Positions 15,159 through 21,365 of a DNA stretch of 21,365 nt are shown here, in pieces (position 1 is the stretch's first letter; every line of letters starts with the position of its first letter). The notes under the pieces are model-generated. The model saw only the letters and a list, made by a program, of their open reading frames with translations, ran no database searches and was not told the origin of the DNA. This DNA is from JAAYCI01 sp964472465 (GTDB lineage: Bacteria; Bacillota; Clostridia; Oscillospirales; Ruminococcaceae). The position numbers and the translations under genes were made by a program. Where the stretch lies: NCBI GenBank assembly GCA_964472465.1, contig CAYYLW010000031.1:1-21365 (forward strand), written 5' to 3'.

Positions 15159-16520
15159 CTATTTTCCTACACAGAATGAAGAAAACACACCATCAATGAT
15201 GCTATCGGCCGCGTTTTCCCCTATGAGCGATGAAAGGGCCTGAATGGCCTCTTCTAAGCATATTCCCGTTATATCGTATATTATTCCATTCGGTTGTTGT
15301 TCTATTTCATAAAGTAACTCATAGGCTCTTTTGGCCTCCTGCTCCTGGCGGCTACTCACCAAAAGTGCCGCATCCGGGTGTAGGGGGTTCAGTTCTAATA
15401 AACGCAAAAGAGAATCTCGTATATTTTTTGTGGTCTCGTTTGGCCTTTCGGTGGCACTCACCTGCAAGATATCTATTTTACTCCTGGCGGGTATCTCTAA
15501 AAGGTTGCCTTGATCGCTTTTATTCAAAATCAAAAGCGCTGGCTTTTGGTATGCCTGCAACCCTTCTATTTCATCCTCCAGGTCTACCCCTGCTACCTCG
15601 GCCACCCGAATCAGGGCATCGGCTGTTTCTATCTCCAAATTAGAGCGGCGTATCCCTTCGGCCTCTATCAAATCTTGGCTTTGGCGCAGCCCTGCTGTAT
15701 CACAAAGCAAAACAGGGCAACCGTTTAAAACAATTTCTTCGCTAATTACGTCCCGTGTAGTGCCTGCTATCGGGGTGGTAATGGCGCGGTTCCTGCCCAC
15801 CAATAAATTAAATAAGGTGGATTTTCCCACATTTGGCTGCCCTATAATGACCACTTTAATTCCGCGTTTAATGCGCTGATTATGCTGGTATTCCTCTAGC
15901 ATTTTCTCTAACAGCCGTCTATTCTTTGATATTTCTTCTCTAAAATGCTGTTCCTCGGGTTCGGGTACATCCTCTTCCGTGTAATCTATCCAAGCGGATA
16001 AATGGGCCGCGAGAGTAATTAATCTTGATTTTATTTGGTTTATTACGGCATTTTGTTCACCTTGTAATACAATCGCAGCTCCGCTAATTTCCTGCCTAGA
16101 AGAAGCCTCAATCAGGCCCAATACCGCCTCAGCCTGCGATAAAGACAATTTCCCATTCATAAAAGCGCGGCGGGTAAATTCGCCTGGGGCAGCCATTTTC
16201 GCGCCAGCCCGTAGGCAATTTTCCAGCACCATTTGGCTGATTACCGCCCCCCCATGGCAACTAATTTCCACCGTATCTTCGCCCGTATAGCTGTGTGGCG
16301 CCCGGAATACCAATGCCACCACCTCATCCACCATTTTGTCATTTTCCCAAACCTCTGCATAGGTAGCGGAATATCCGGGTAATTTTATTAGGATTTTTTG
16401 GGGATTTTTATAGCGTAAAATGGAGTGACAAAGTTCGATTGCTTTCTCACCCGAAACACGTATCACGGCAATGCCTCCATTACCAGGCGGTGTAGCAATG
16501 GCAGCAATACAAGGCTCCAT
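15159..16520 (-). CDS. mnmE: tRNA modification GTPase MnmE (TrmE)
   Basis: A 453-residue GTPase partner of MnmG in U34 tRNA modification. The N-terminal folate-binding domain begins EPCIAAIATPPGNGGIAVIR; the G domain inserted in the helical domain carries G1 GQPNVGKS (227-234), G2 around TPIAGTTRD, G3 DTAGL (274-278) and G4 NKSD (334-337). The protein ends FSSFCVGK, the conserved C-terminal motif with the functional cysteine. GAGGAGG lies 9 nt before the ATG. It is transcribed from its own promoter at 16646-16674, because the preceding jag gene is separated by two genes on the other strand. Confidence 0.97.
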   Translation of the reverse strand: MEPCIAAIATPPGNGGIAVIRVSGEKAIELCHSILRYKNPQKILIKLPGYSATYAEVWENDKMVDEVVALVFRAPHSYTGEDTVEISCHGGAVISQMVLENCLRAGAKMAAPGEFTRRAFMNGKLSLSQAEAVLGLIEASSRQEISGAAIVLQGEQNAVINQIKSRLITLAAHLSAWIDYTEEDVPEPEEQHFREEISKNRRLLEKMLEEYQHNQRIKRGIKVVIIGQPNVGKSTLFNLLVGRNRAITTPIAGTTRDVISEEIVLNGCPVLLCDTAGLRQSQDLIEAEGIRRSNLEIETADALIRVAEVAGVDLEDEIEGLQAYQKPALLILNKSDQGNLLEIPARSKIDILQVSATERPNETTKNIRDSLLRLLELNPLHPDAALLVSSRQEQEAKRAYELLYEIEQQPNGIIYDITGICLEEAIQALSSLIGENAADSIIDGVFSSFCVGK

Positions 16521-16645
16521 GTGAAGAATCCTCCTCGTTTAAATCGTATCTATTTATTGTAAGGCTTCTTGCCAAAACAAGGTCTTTGTTTCCTCTACCA
16601 TCTGTTCCTAAGCTTTGCAAAAATTGAAGCCTGTAGAACCCCTCT

Positions 16646-16674
16646 ATTATATAGAGTTCTGAAGCCCCTTGCAA
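16646..16674 (-). promoter_or_regulatory. mnmE operon promoter
   Basis: TTGCAA (16669-16674) and TATAAT (16646-16651) with 17 bp between on the minus strand; -10 perfect, -35 moderate. It starts transcription about 120 nt before mnmE. Confidence 0.6.
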
Positions 16675-16818
16675 ATTGTCTCCTATTTCCCTTCGGTCAA
16701 AAAGCCTGTTTTTCGTTTCCAGATGTTTTTTTATTGCATTGACTACACGCAACCACAATGGGAACCCAGCCACTTCATCGCCTTATTTGTTATGATTTGG
16801 TGAAGAATCGGTTTTATG

Positions 16819-16848
16819 TTCGACTTTCACCAACCGATGTTGTATAAT
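16819..16848 (+). promoter_or_regulatory. promoter for the DUF4234/DUF2752 pair
   Basis: TTCGAC (16819-16824) and TATAAT (16843-16848) with an 18-bp spacer on the plus strand, about 110 nt before the gene start at 16958. Confidence 0.55.
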
Positions 16849-16957
16849 TATACCCACATCCACTTACTGTCTATGGTTCAATGCAGGCATACATATTTCA
16901 TTGTTATTAAAAAGATATTTATTCCTTTTTATTAGAATTATTGGGAGGATCTCAGGT

Positions 16958-17608
16958 ATGGAGAAGAAAAGTATTGTCATGTACGTCATTTTAAGTATTG
17001 TCACTTGTGGTATTTTTGGTTTGTACTGGTATTATACAGTGGCCAAAACCTATGAAGATGCCCAGCTACAAAGCCCTGTGGGCACCACCGCTGGCATCAG
17101 CCTACTGCTCAACATTGTCACCTGCGGCATTTACGGCATTTATACCTACTACAAATGGGGCGCCAATACGCCGGAACTCTTTTCCCGTTTTGGTAAAGCT
17201 GGCGAAGACAAATCCATTATGTACCTGATTTTGTCTCTCTTTGGTTTTAGCATTATCAACCTCTGCCTCATTCAAAATGATTTTAACCAATTGGCGGATG
17301 GGTACACCGGTGGCGGCACCCAGAATCCCGGTGCTTCGTATGGTAACCCCTATGGCTCTTCTTATCCCACTGCCCAGCCCCCGGTTTACCCTGGGCCCTC
17401 TACCCCTGGTTTTGGCGTGAGTAACCCCGCCCCTTCGGCTACTCCTCCCGCTCCTCCGGCCCCGCCTGTTCCCCCAGCACCCGAAATGGCCCCCCCGGTA
17501 GCCCCGATACCGCCCATGCCTGAAATGGCACCCCCGCCCCCGGCTGCTCCTAACCCACCCACCGATGATTCGAACTATCCTCCTGCACCTCCCGCATACC
17601 GTACGTGA
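16958..17608 (+). CDS. DUF4234-like membrane protein with proline-rich tail
   Basis: A 216-residue protein with three hydrophobic segments (about 7-27, 46-66 and 87-105) and a long proline/alanine-rich tail from about residue 118. The first two segments are clear internal repeats: SIVTCGIFGLYWYY and NIVTCGIYGIYTYY. A third related segment is more diverged. This repeat pattern and the NDFNQLADGY stretch point to the DUF4234 group, whose function is unknown. The tail repeats PEMAPP twice and is probably exposed and disordered. The start at 16958 is supported by GGGAGG 9 nt upstream. The gene overlaps the start of the following gene (GTGA), so the pair is translationally coupled. Confidence 0.8.
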   Translation: MEKKSIVMYVILSIVTCGIFGLYWYYTVAKTYEDAQLQSPVGTTAGISLLLNIVTCGIYGIYTYYKWGANTPELFSRFGKAGEDKSIMYLILSLFGFSIINLCLIQNDFNQLADGYTGGGTQNPGASYGNPYGSSYPTAQPPVYPGPSTPGFGVSNPAPSATPPAPPAPPVPPAPEMAPPVAPIPPMPEMAPPPPAAPNPPTDDSNYPPAPPAYRT

Positions 17609-18009
17609 GAGAGCGGGCCAAGAATTTAACACTGATTTGTTTGGGGTTATTGGGCCTATTTATTCTGCTGCTGTTTGCCTACCGTTTGTTTGGTATCGGC
17701 ATCCCATGCCCCTTATACAGCCTAACAGGGCTTTATTGCCCAGGCTGCGGGAGTTTCCGCGCATTGGCAGCCTTGGCCCAACTGGATTTTTCTGCCGCCT
17801 TTTCGTACAACATGCTTTTGGTCATTCTGCTGCCTTTTCTGACTATTTTTCTCAGTAAATCTGCCCTGCTTTATTTACAAGGAAAGCGCCCAGAAAGCAG
17901 CCCTTGGGAAGTGCGGATAGCTATTATTCTTGCCGGTTTGGCCATTCTTTTTGGTGTTTTACGCAACCTGCCTGCCCTATCCTTTTTGGCCCCTGGCGGG
18001 CTGTTATAA
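17605..18009 (+). CDS. DUF2752-like membrane protein
   Basis: A 134-residue protein with an N-terminal transmembrane segment (about 8-30), then a cysteine motif PCPLYSLTGLYCPGCGSFRA (Cys35, Cys45, Cys48), then two further hydrophobic segments (about 66-90 and 105-125). The CPxxxxTGxxCPGCGxxRA pattern defines the DUF2752 family, of unknown function; metal or thiol chemistry at the membrane is only a guess. The GTG start overlaps the upstream TGA by sharing GTGA, with no ribosome binding site of its own, indicating coupled translation. DUF2752 genes are often found next to DUF4234 or TM2-like genes, which fits this pair. Confidence 0.8.
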   Translation: MRERAKNLTLICLGLLGLFILLLFAYRLFGIGIPCPLYSLTGLYCPGCGSFRALAALAQLDFSAAFSYNMLLVILLPFLTIFLSKSALLYLQGKRPESSPWEVRIAIILAGLAILFGVLRNLPALSFLAPGGLL

Positions 18010-18087
18010 AACACTGCTTTTATGGGTTAAAATCTATTTTTTGAATTGCACCCAAAAGCCTGCCAGCCAGAAGCGTATGACAAAATT

Positions 18088-18118
18088 AAATCCCGGGAGA
18101 AATTCTCCCGGGATTTTT
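18088..18118. terminator. bidirectional terminator between convergent genes
   Basis: AAATCCCGGGAGAA (18088-18101) pairs perfectly with its complement (18103-18116) around a single base, followed by TTTTT on the plus strand and TTTAATTTTG on the minus strand. It ends both the DUF2752 transcript and the rnpA-jag transcript. Confidence 0.9.
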
Positions 18119-18134
18119 GCTGTATTTATTCTGA

Positions 18135-19262
18135 TTAAATTTCTATTTTTCCATAGAGGGGTAAATCATCCACATCTTGGATAGCTTCACGCCGCTGTGG
18201 CACCACAGGAGCCGCATTTTCATCCCTTTGTTTGCTGGCATATTCGCGCTCTGGCGTGTTGCTGGCCGGGCGGTCATGATAGCTGTCTCTTTGTTCTCTT
18301 TTTTCTCCGCTACGCGGGCCGCCGCCGCTGCGTCCACCACGGCCACCGCGGTTACCGCCCCCGCCTTGCCGCCCGCCACGGCCACCTTGGCCGCTACGGC
18401 CACTACGGTAATCGTCTCCGCCGTCTTTCGCGTTTGGCGCTGTGGAACGGATGACCACACGCCGTTCGGTATCACTGCCGGTGGATTCGCTGGCTACACC
18501 TTCCATCTCGCTGATACGGGTGTGGATTATCAGCCGCTCGTAAGGGTTCATGGGGGCAAGGGTGCGGCTACGACCAGTTTTGGCCACTTCACGCCCAGTG
18601 CGCTCGGCCAGTGAAATTAGTTCACGTTCACGGCGGTTGCGGTAACCCGCAATGTCCAGCCGTACACGGAGGTAATTTTCCTCTTTTTTATCCACACCAC
18701 GGTTTACGGTGCGGTCTGTTAGGTAGCTTAGTGCCTGGATAGTTTCCCCGCGTGTTTCTAATTTATCTGCCAGTTCCTCTCCTTCTACACGAAGCAAGGT
18801 GGCGTCTCCCTGGCGGTAGGCCACTATTTTTACATTCCCGGCGCCCATGGCGTTAAAAATGCCCATCAAATAGTCCACCGCTTTTTTTGCCGCCTGGTTT
18901 TCGCCCAGGTCAATTTCTACCTCGGGCTCTTTTTCCAGCACTACCTCTTTGTGTTCAGGGGCCTTGCTGGCGGGCCTCTCCGCCTGGACCTCCTCCCGCC
19001 TTTGGGCTGGTACGGCCTGCGGCGCAATGGGCTGGCTTGCCGCCACTGTTTCTATAGGCTTTTCTGCCTTGGGTTCTTCCAAAATGCTGGTCTCTTCCTC
19101 TTCCAGTGTCACCTTTACCTTGGCAGGCACACTTTTAAACAGCTTTTTAATGGGCATTTCCAATATTTCTACGCTTACCTCATCGCGGCTTTTACCAAGC
19201 TGCGCACAGGCCTTTTCGGTCGCTTCCTCTACGGTTTTACCGCTTGCAATTGCTTCACGCAT
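18135..19262 (-). CDS. jag: RNA-binding protein Jag/KhpB (EloR), with RGG-rich tail
   Basis: A 375-residue homologue of the Jag/KhpB RNA-binding regulator of cell elongation and division. Domains in order: Jag-N (about 1-50, with PIKKLFKSVPAKVKV), a charged Pro/Glu-rich linker (55-122), a KH domain (about 125-200), an R3H domain (about 205-272, with PMNPYERLIIHTRI), and an unusual glycine/arginine tail with many RGG and GGR units at about 286-322 followed by a charged end. In the KH domain the usual GxxG loop reads ETRG (169-172), so the first glycine is lost. The family is generally about 200-270 residues; the linker and tail account for the extra length. The ATG directly abuts the yidC stop, with GGAGG in the end of yidC. 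Confidence 0.93.
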   Translation of the reverse strand: MREAIASGKTVEEATEKACAQLGKSRDEVSVEILEMPIKKLFKSVPAKVKVTLEEEETSILEEPKAEKPIETVAASQPIAPQAVPAQRREEVQAERPASKAPEHKEVVLEKEPEVEIDLGENQAAKKAVDYLMGIFNAMGAGNVKIVAYRQGDATLLRVEGEELADKLETRGETIQALSYLTDRTVNRGVDKKEENYLRVRLDIAGYRNRRERELISLAERTGREVAKTGRSRTLAPMNPYERLIIHTRISEMEGVASESTGSDTERRVVIRSTAPNAKDGGDDYRSGRSGQGGRGGRQGGGGNRGGRGGRSGGGPRSGEKREQRDSYHDRPASNTPEREYASKQRDENAAPVVPQRREAIQDVDDLPLYGKIEI

Positions 19263-20579
19263 TTAGGTTTCCTCCTCAGATTCCTGGCGTTTTTCTTCTT
19301 CCATCATCTCATCCACGAAAGACTTCCCTTCGTCCCCATCTTCCTTTTTCAGCTTGGAACGAAGCCTGCGGCCAGGTTTATACTCTTCCTTTGCAGCCAC
19401 GCTTTTCTCCTCTGGTTTTTTGTCAGTTTCGGTTTTGTTGGTATTTTCCTCGGGGTTTTCTTCGGGTTTTTCATCCCCGCTCGTTTCTTCCTCTGGTTCA
19501 TCTGCTGTGGCCGGTTTCGCATGCTCTTCGGAATAGCGTTCTGCATCCAGTTGACGGGCACGCTCTAAACGCAAACGGGCAATCTCTGCGTCGCTCATTT
19601 CTTTTTGAATTACCTGGCCAGAGTTATCTTTTACCGTGACCACTTTTTTGGCCTTTTTGGCCTGTTTTTTCTCTTCTAATTCTTGTAATATCTGGGCTTT
19701 CAGTTTTTCAGGATCGTATATTTTTTTCATAAACAACTGCTGCACGGTAAGTGCCACGTTGGAAACGGTGTAGTACAGCGAGAAGCCCACCGGTACAGTG
19801 AAGGCAAAAAAGCCAAACATCAGGCCCATAGCTACGGTCATCACCATCATGGTATTCTTGCTTTGCCCCGGCATGGTACCACTGGTTCTCATCATGATAA
19901 TTTGTGAAGCAAACATCGTGAGAATAGACAGGATGGGCAAGATAAGATAAACGTTAAAATCCATGGTGGGGCGTTCCGCCAGGTTCAGCCCCAGGAATTG
20001 GAAGTTGAACTGGTCCACCTTTTGTACCCATTGCTGGTCTACCTTCACAAGCTGCCCCTCGGCGTTGTTGGCACCCTCGGTAAACCACTCAGGATTTTGC
20101 TTCATTTCACCAATCAGCACCGATTGAATGGTGTAGTTGTTGCCACCCTCCACCTTGATATCATCCCGGTGTTCTGCCATAATCACAATGGCATTTTGAA
20201 TTTGGTCTTTCGGCATGCCCACCATGTATTGCAAGGGGGCCTGGATGACACCAATGATACCAAACAAAACCAGCATATTGATGAGCATGGGCAGGCAGCC
20301 GCCTGTCATTTTGATTTTGTTTTCCGTATAGAACTTTTGCAGTTCTTGGCTCTGGCGGTTTTTGTCATTGGCCCATTTCTTTTGTATTTCCTGGATAAAG
20401 GGCTGGTAAGCGCTCATACGGGCGGTGCTTTTTTGCTGCATAAGGCTAAGCGGAATCATGATGATACGAACCAAGAAAGTGAAAATGATGATGGTCCAGC
20501 CGTAGTTCTGGATAAAATCATAAATAAAGCGCATGATAATAGCCAGGGGTGCCGCTAAAAATCCAAACATGTCAATCAT
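19263..20579 (-). CDS. yidC: membrane protein insertase YidC (SpoIIIJ/OxaA type)
   Basis: A 438-residue insertase that places proteins in the cytoplasmic membrane alone or with SecYEG. The conserved hydrophilic-groove arginine is in FLVRIIMIPL (Arg38). A cytoplasmic hairpin follows (RMSAYQPFIQEIQKKW), then four more hydrophobic segments, with LPMLINMLVLFGII and VGFSLYYTVSNVALTVQQLF recognisable. The N-terminus lacks a classical lipobox cysteine. An insert of about 85 residues after the second segment (PKDQIQNAIVIM onward) and a highly charged tail of about 130 residues from 305 make it longer than Bacillus SpoIIIJ. The tail is rich in lysine and glutamate, as in ribosome-binding YidC tails. 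The start at 20579 has AGGATG upstream; a second Met three codons later is possible. Confidence 0.95.
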   Translation of the reverse strand: MIDMFGFLAAPLAIIMRFIYDFIQNYGWTIIIFTFLVRIIMIPLSLMQQKSTARMSAYQPFIQEIQKKWANDKNRQSQELQKFYTENKIKMTGGCLPMLINMLVLFGIIGVIQAPLQYMVGMPKDQIQNAIVIMAEHRDDIKVEGGNNYTIQSVLIGEMKQNPEWFTEGANNAEGQLVKVDQQWVQKVDQFNFQFLGLNLAERPTMDFNVYLILPILSILTMFASQIIMMRTSGTMPGQSKNTMMVMTVAMGLMFGFFAFTVPVGFSLYYTVSNVALTVQQLFMKKIYDPEKLKAQILQELEEKKQAKKAKKVVTVKDNSGQVIQKEMSDAEIARLRLERARQLDAERYSEEHAKPATADEPEEETSGDEKPEENPEENTNKTETDKKPEEKSVAAKEEYKPGRRLRSKLKKEDGDEGKSFVDEMMEEEKRQESEEET

Positions 20580-20663
20580 AAAATCATCCTATCCTTTTTT
20601 ATTGAGGTATTTTTACCCCATTTATTAACTATTTTTTATATCATCTATATGTTTTTTTATAGG

Positions 20664-20918
20664 TCAGTTTTTTCTCAGGCGCCGGGTAGGGTTTTTCCAG
20701 TAGCCCTTTTCGGGTGGGGGGTCGTACCCCACTTTACCAAAGGGGTTGCACCGTAGTAACCGCCATGCCATTAAAACAGATCCTTTGGCCGCCCCATGAA
20801 TTTGAATGGCCTGCATGGCATATTCCGAGCAACTGGGGGAAAAACGGCAATTTTGCCCCAGCATGGGGGAGATAAACCGCTTGTACCCCCGCAATAACCA
20901 AAGTAACAAGGTTTTCAT
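20664..20918 (-). CDS. yidD: membrane protein insertion efficiency factor YidD
   Basis: An 84-residue protein of the YidD family, which assists YidC. It begins with an amphipathic, membrane-associated stretch (LLLWLLRGYKRFISPMLG), followed by the family signature CRFSPSCSEYAMQAI, RLLRCNPF and the YDPPPE end. Cysteines at the usual positions are present. The length is normal. GAGGG overlapping the rnpA stop serves as the ribosome binding site, and only 3 nt separate the genes. An 84-nt AT-rich gap lies before yidC. Confidence 0.96.
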   Translation of the reverse strand: MKTLLLWLLRGYKRFISPMLGQNCRFSPSCSEYAMQAIQIHGAAKGSVLMAWRLLRCNPFGKVGYDPPPEKGYWKNPTRRLRKN

Positions 20919-20921
20919 ATC

Positions 20922-21272
20922 TTAACCCTCTACCTTCGGTGCATCTATCAGGCCCTCTTTTTGTAGAATACCACGCAAAGTGGCAGCCAATTGGTCACTT
21001 TTCAAAGAACCCGTGCGTCCTCTTGCCACAAAAACCAAATCATAGGGGCCTATTTGTGGTGGTAACACCTCATATAAGGCGTGGCGTATTACCCGGCGCG
21101 CCCGGTTCCGTTGTACGGCATTCCCCACCTTCTTGCTGGCGGTAATGCCCACCCTGGTGCACTTGGCCCTATTCTTTTGCCAATACACCACGATATGCGG
21201 GTGTACCACATTTTTACCCTTTTTATAAGCGCGCACAAAATCGCCATTTCGGCTAAGGCTTTGGTAGCGCAT
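20922..21272 (-). CDS. rnpA: ribonuclease P protein component
   Basis: A 116-residue basic protein that joins the RNase P RNA to remove 5' leaders from precursor tRNAs. The start MRYQSLSRNGDFVRAYKKGK and the conserved RNR motif in VGITASKKVGNAVQRNRARR are visible, as is the following RHALYEV helix. The ATG at 21272 is preceded by GAGGAAA; the frame extends 13 codons upstream but lacks a site there. The gene would normally follow rpmH, which is outside the window or displaced by the hairpins at the right edge. Confidence 0.97.
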   Translation of the reverse strand: MRYQSLSRNGDFVRAYKKGKNVVHPHIVVYWQKNRAKCTRVGITASKKVGNAVQRNRARRVIRHALYEVLPPQIGPYDLVFVARGRTGSLKSDQLAATLRGILQKEGLIDAPKVEG

Positions 21273-21320
21273 GGTTTTCCTCTTTTCTTTTGTAAACCCT
21301 ATGAAAAACAAAAGTCAGGA

Positions 21321-21363
21321 CCACCCGCTAAGCGGGTGGCATGGGAATGCCCTAGAAGGGCAT
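21321..21363. repeat. paired hairpins upstream of rnpA, possible IS200/IS605-like end
   Basis: CCACCCGCT and AGCGGGTGG (21321-21339) form a 9-bp palindrome around a single A. After 7 nt, ATGCCC pairs with GGGCAT (21347-21363) around 5 nt. Closely spaced hairpins of this kind occur at ends of IS200/IS605-type elements and in REP-like repeats. The window ends here, so no transposase or second end can be seen. A terminator after an upstream gene is the alternative, but no T-tract follows either stem. Confidence 0.45.
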
Positions 21364-21365
21364 AT

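Larger units (their letters stand above)
16521..16957. other. divergent promoter region between mnmE and the DUF4234 gene
   Basis: About 440 bp with outward-facing promoters, described separately. A 97-codon minus-strand frame (16480-16773) overlaps the mnmE start, contains its promoter and has no ribosome binding site, so it is not called. The mnmE leader is about 120 nt long and shows no recognisable riboswitch. Confidence 0.5.

Noticed and set aside
14985..15179. 64-codon phenylalanine-rich plus-strand frame
   Set aside because: It is antisense, AT-driven and lacks a ribosome binding site, overlapping the mnmE 3' end.
16480..16773. 97-codon minus-strand frame upstream of mnmE
   Set aside because: It overlaps the mnmE start in another frame, contains the mnmE promoter, and lacks a ribosome binding site.
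1..21365. CRISPR arrays, rRNA genes, toxin-antitoxin or phage-defence operons
   Set aside because: No regular repeat-spacer arrays, no rRNA sequence and no recognisable defence genes were seen.

Overview
The window looks like a chromosomal segment from a low-to-mid GC Clostridia-type Firmicute, probably a gut Oscillospiraceae or Lachnospiraceae relative. This is inferred from the gene order around the replication origin, the Tn4451-type transposon genes and the absence of noc; no database search was possible. From about 7.8 kb to the right edge it carries the conserved origin-proximal block, read right to left on the minus strand: rnpA, yidD, yidC, jag, then mnmE, mnmG, rsmG, parA, parB, serS, and a tRNA-Met/tRNA-Glu operon. 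Two perfect parS sites lie in the parA-rsmG gap. The jag-mnmE junction is split by a plus-strand pair encoding a DUF4234-like and a DUF2752-like membrane protein.

The left 5.3 kb is accessory DNA. It holds the recombination end of a Tn4451/ICE-like element: a large serine recombinase (TnpX/TndX type), a downstream resolvase-domain protein whose nucleophilic serine is replaced by alanine, a TnpW-like protein, a 55-residue small protein, a decayed frame and a sigma-70-region-4-like protein with a very structured mRNA leader. An IS256-family element follows. On its other side is a Y-family DNA polymerase gene cut off at codon 140. The IS therefore joins two truncated regions, which suggests an IS-mediated deletion or recombination, or an assembly join at a repeated IS.

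Between 5.7 and 7.8 kb lie an AT-rich stretch without genes, a HAD-family phosphatase gene and a small membrane-protein pseudogene.

Functionally the core block combines RNA processing (RnpA), membrane protein insertion (YidC, YidD, Jag), tRNA wobble-uridine modification (MnmE with MnmG), 16S rRNA methylation (RsmG), origin segregation (ParA, ParB, parS) and seryl-tRNA charging. No wholly new multi-gene system is evident. The strongest leads are the inactive recombinase paralogue beside the active one, the multi-hairpin leader with a possible leader peptide before the sigma-like gene, a perfect palindrome repeated upstream of two element genes, and the RGG-rich tail on Jag.
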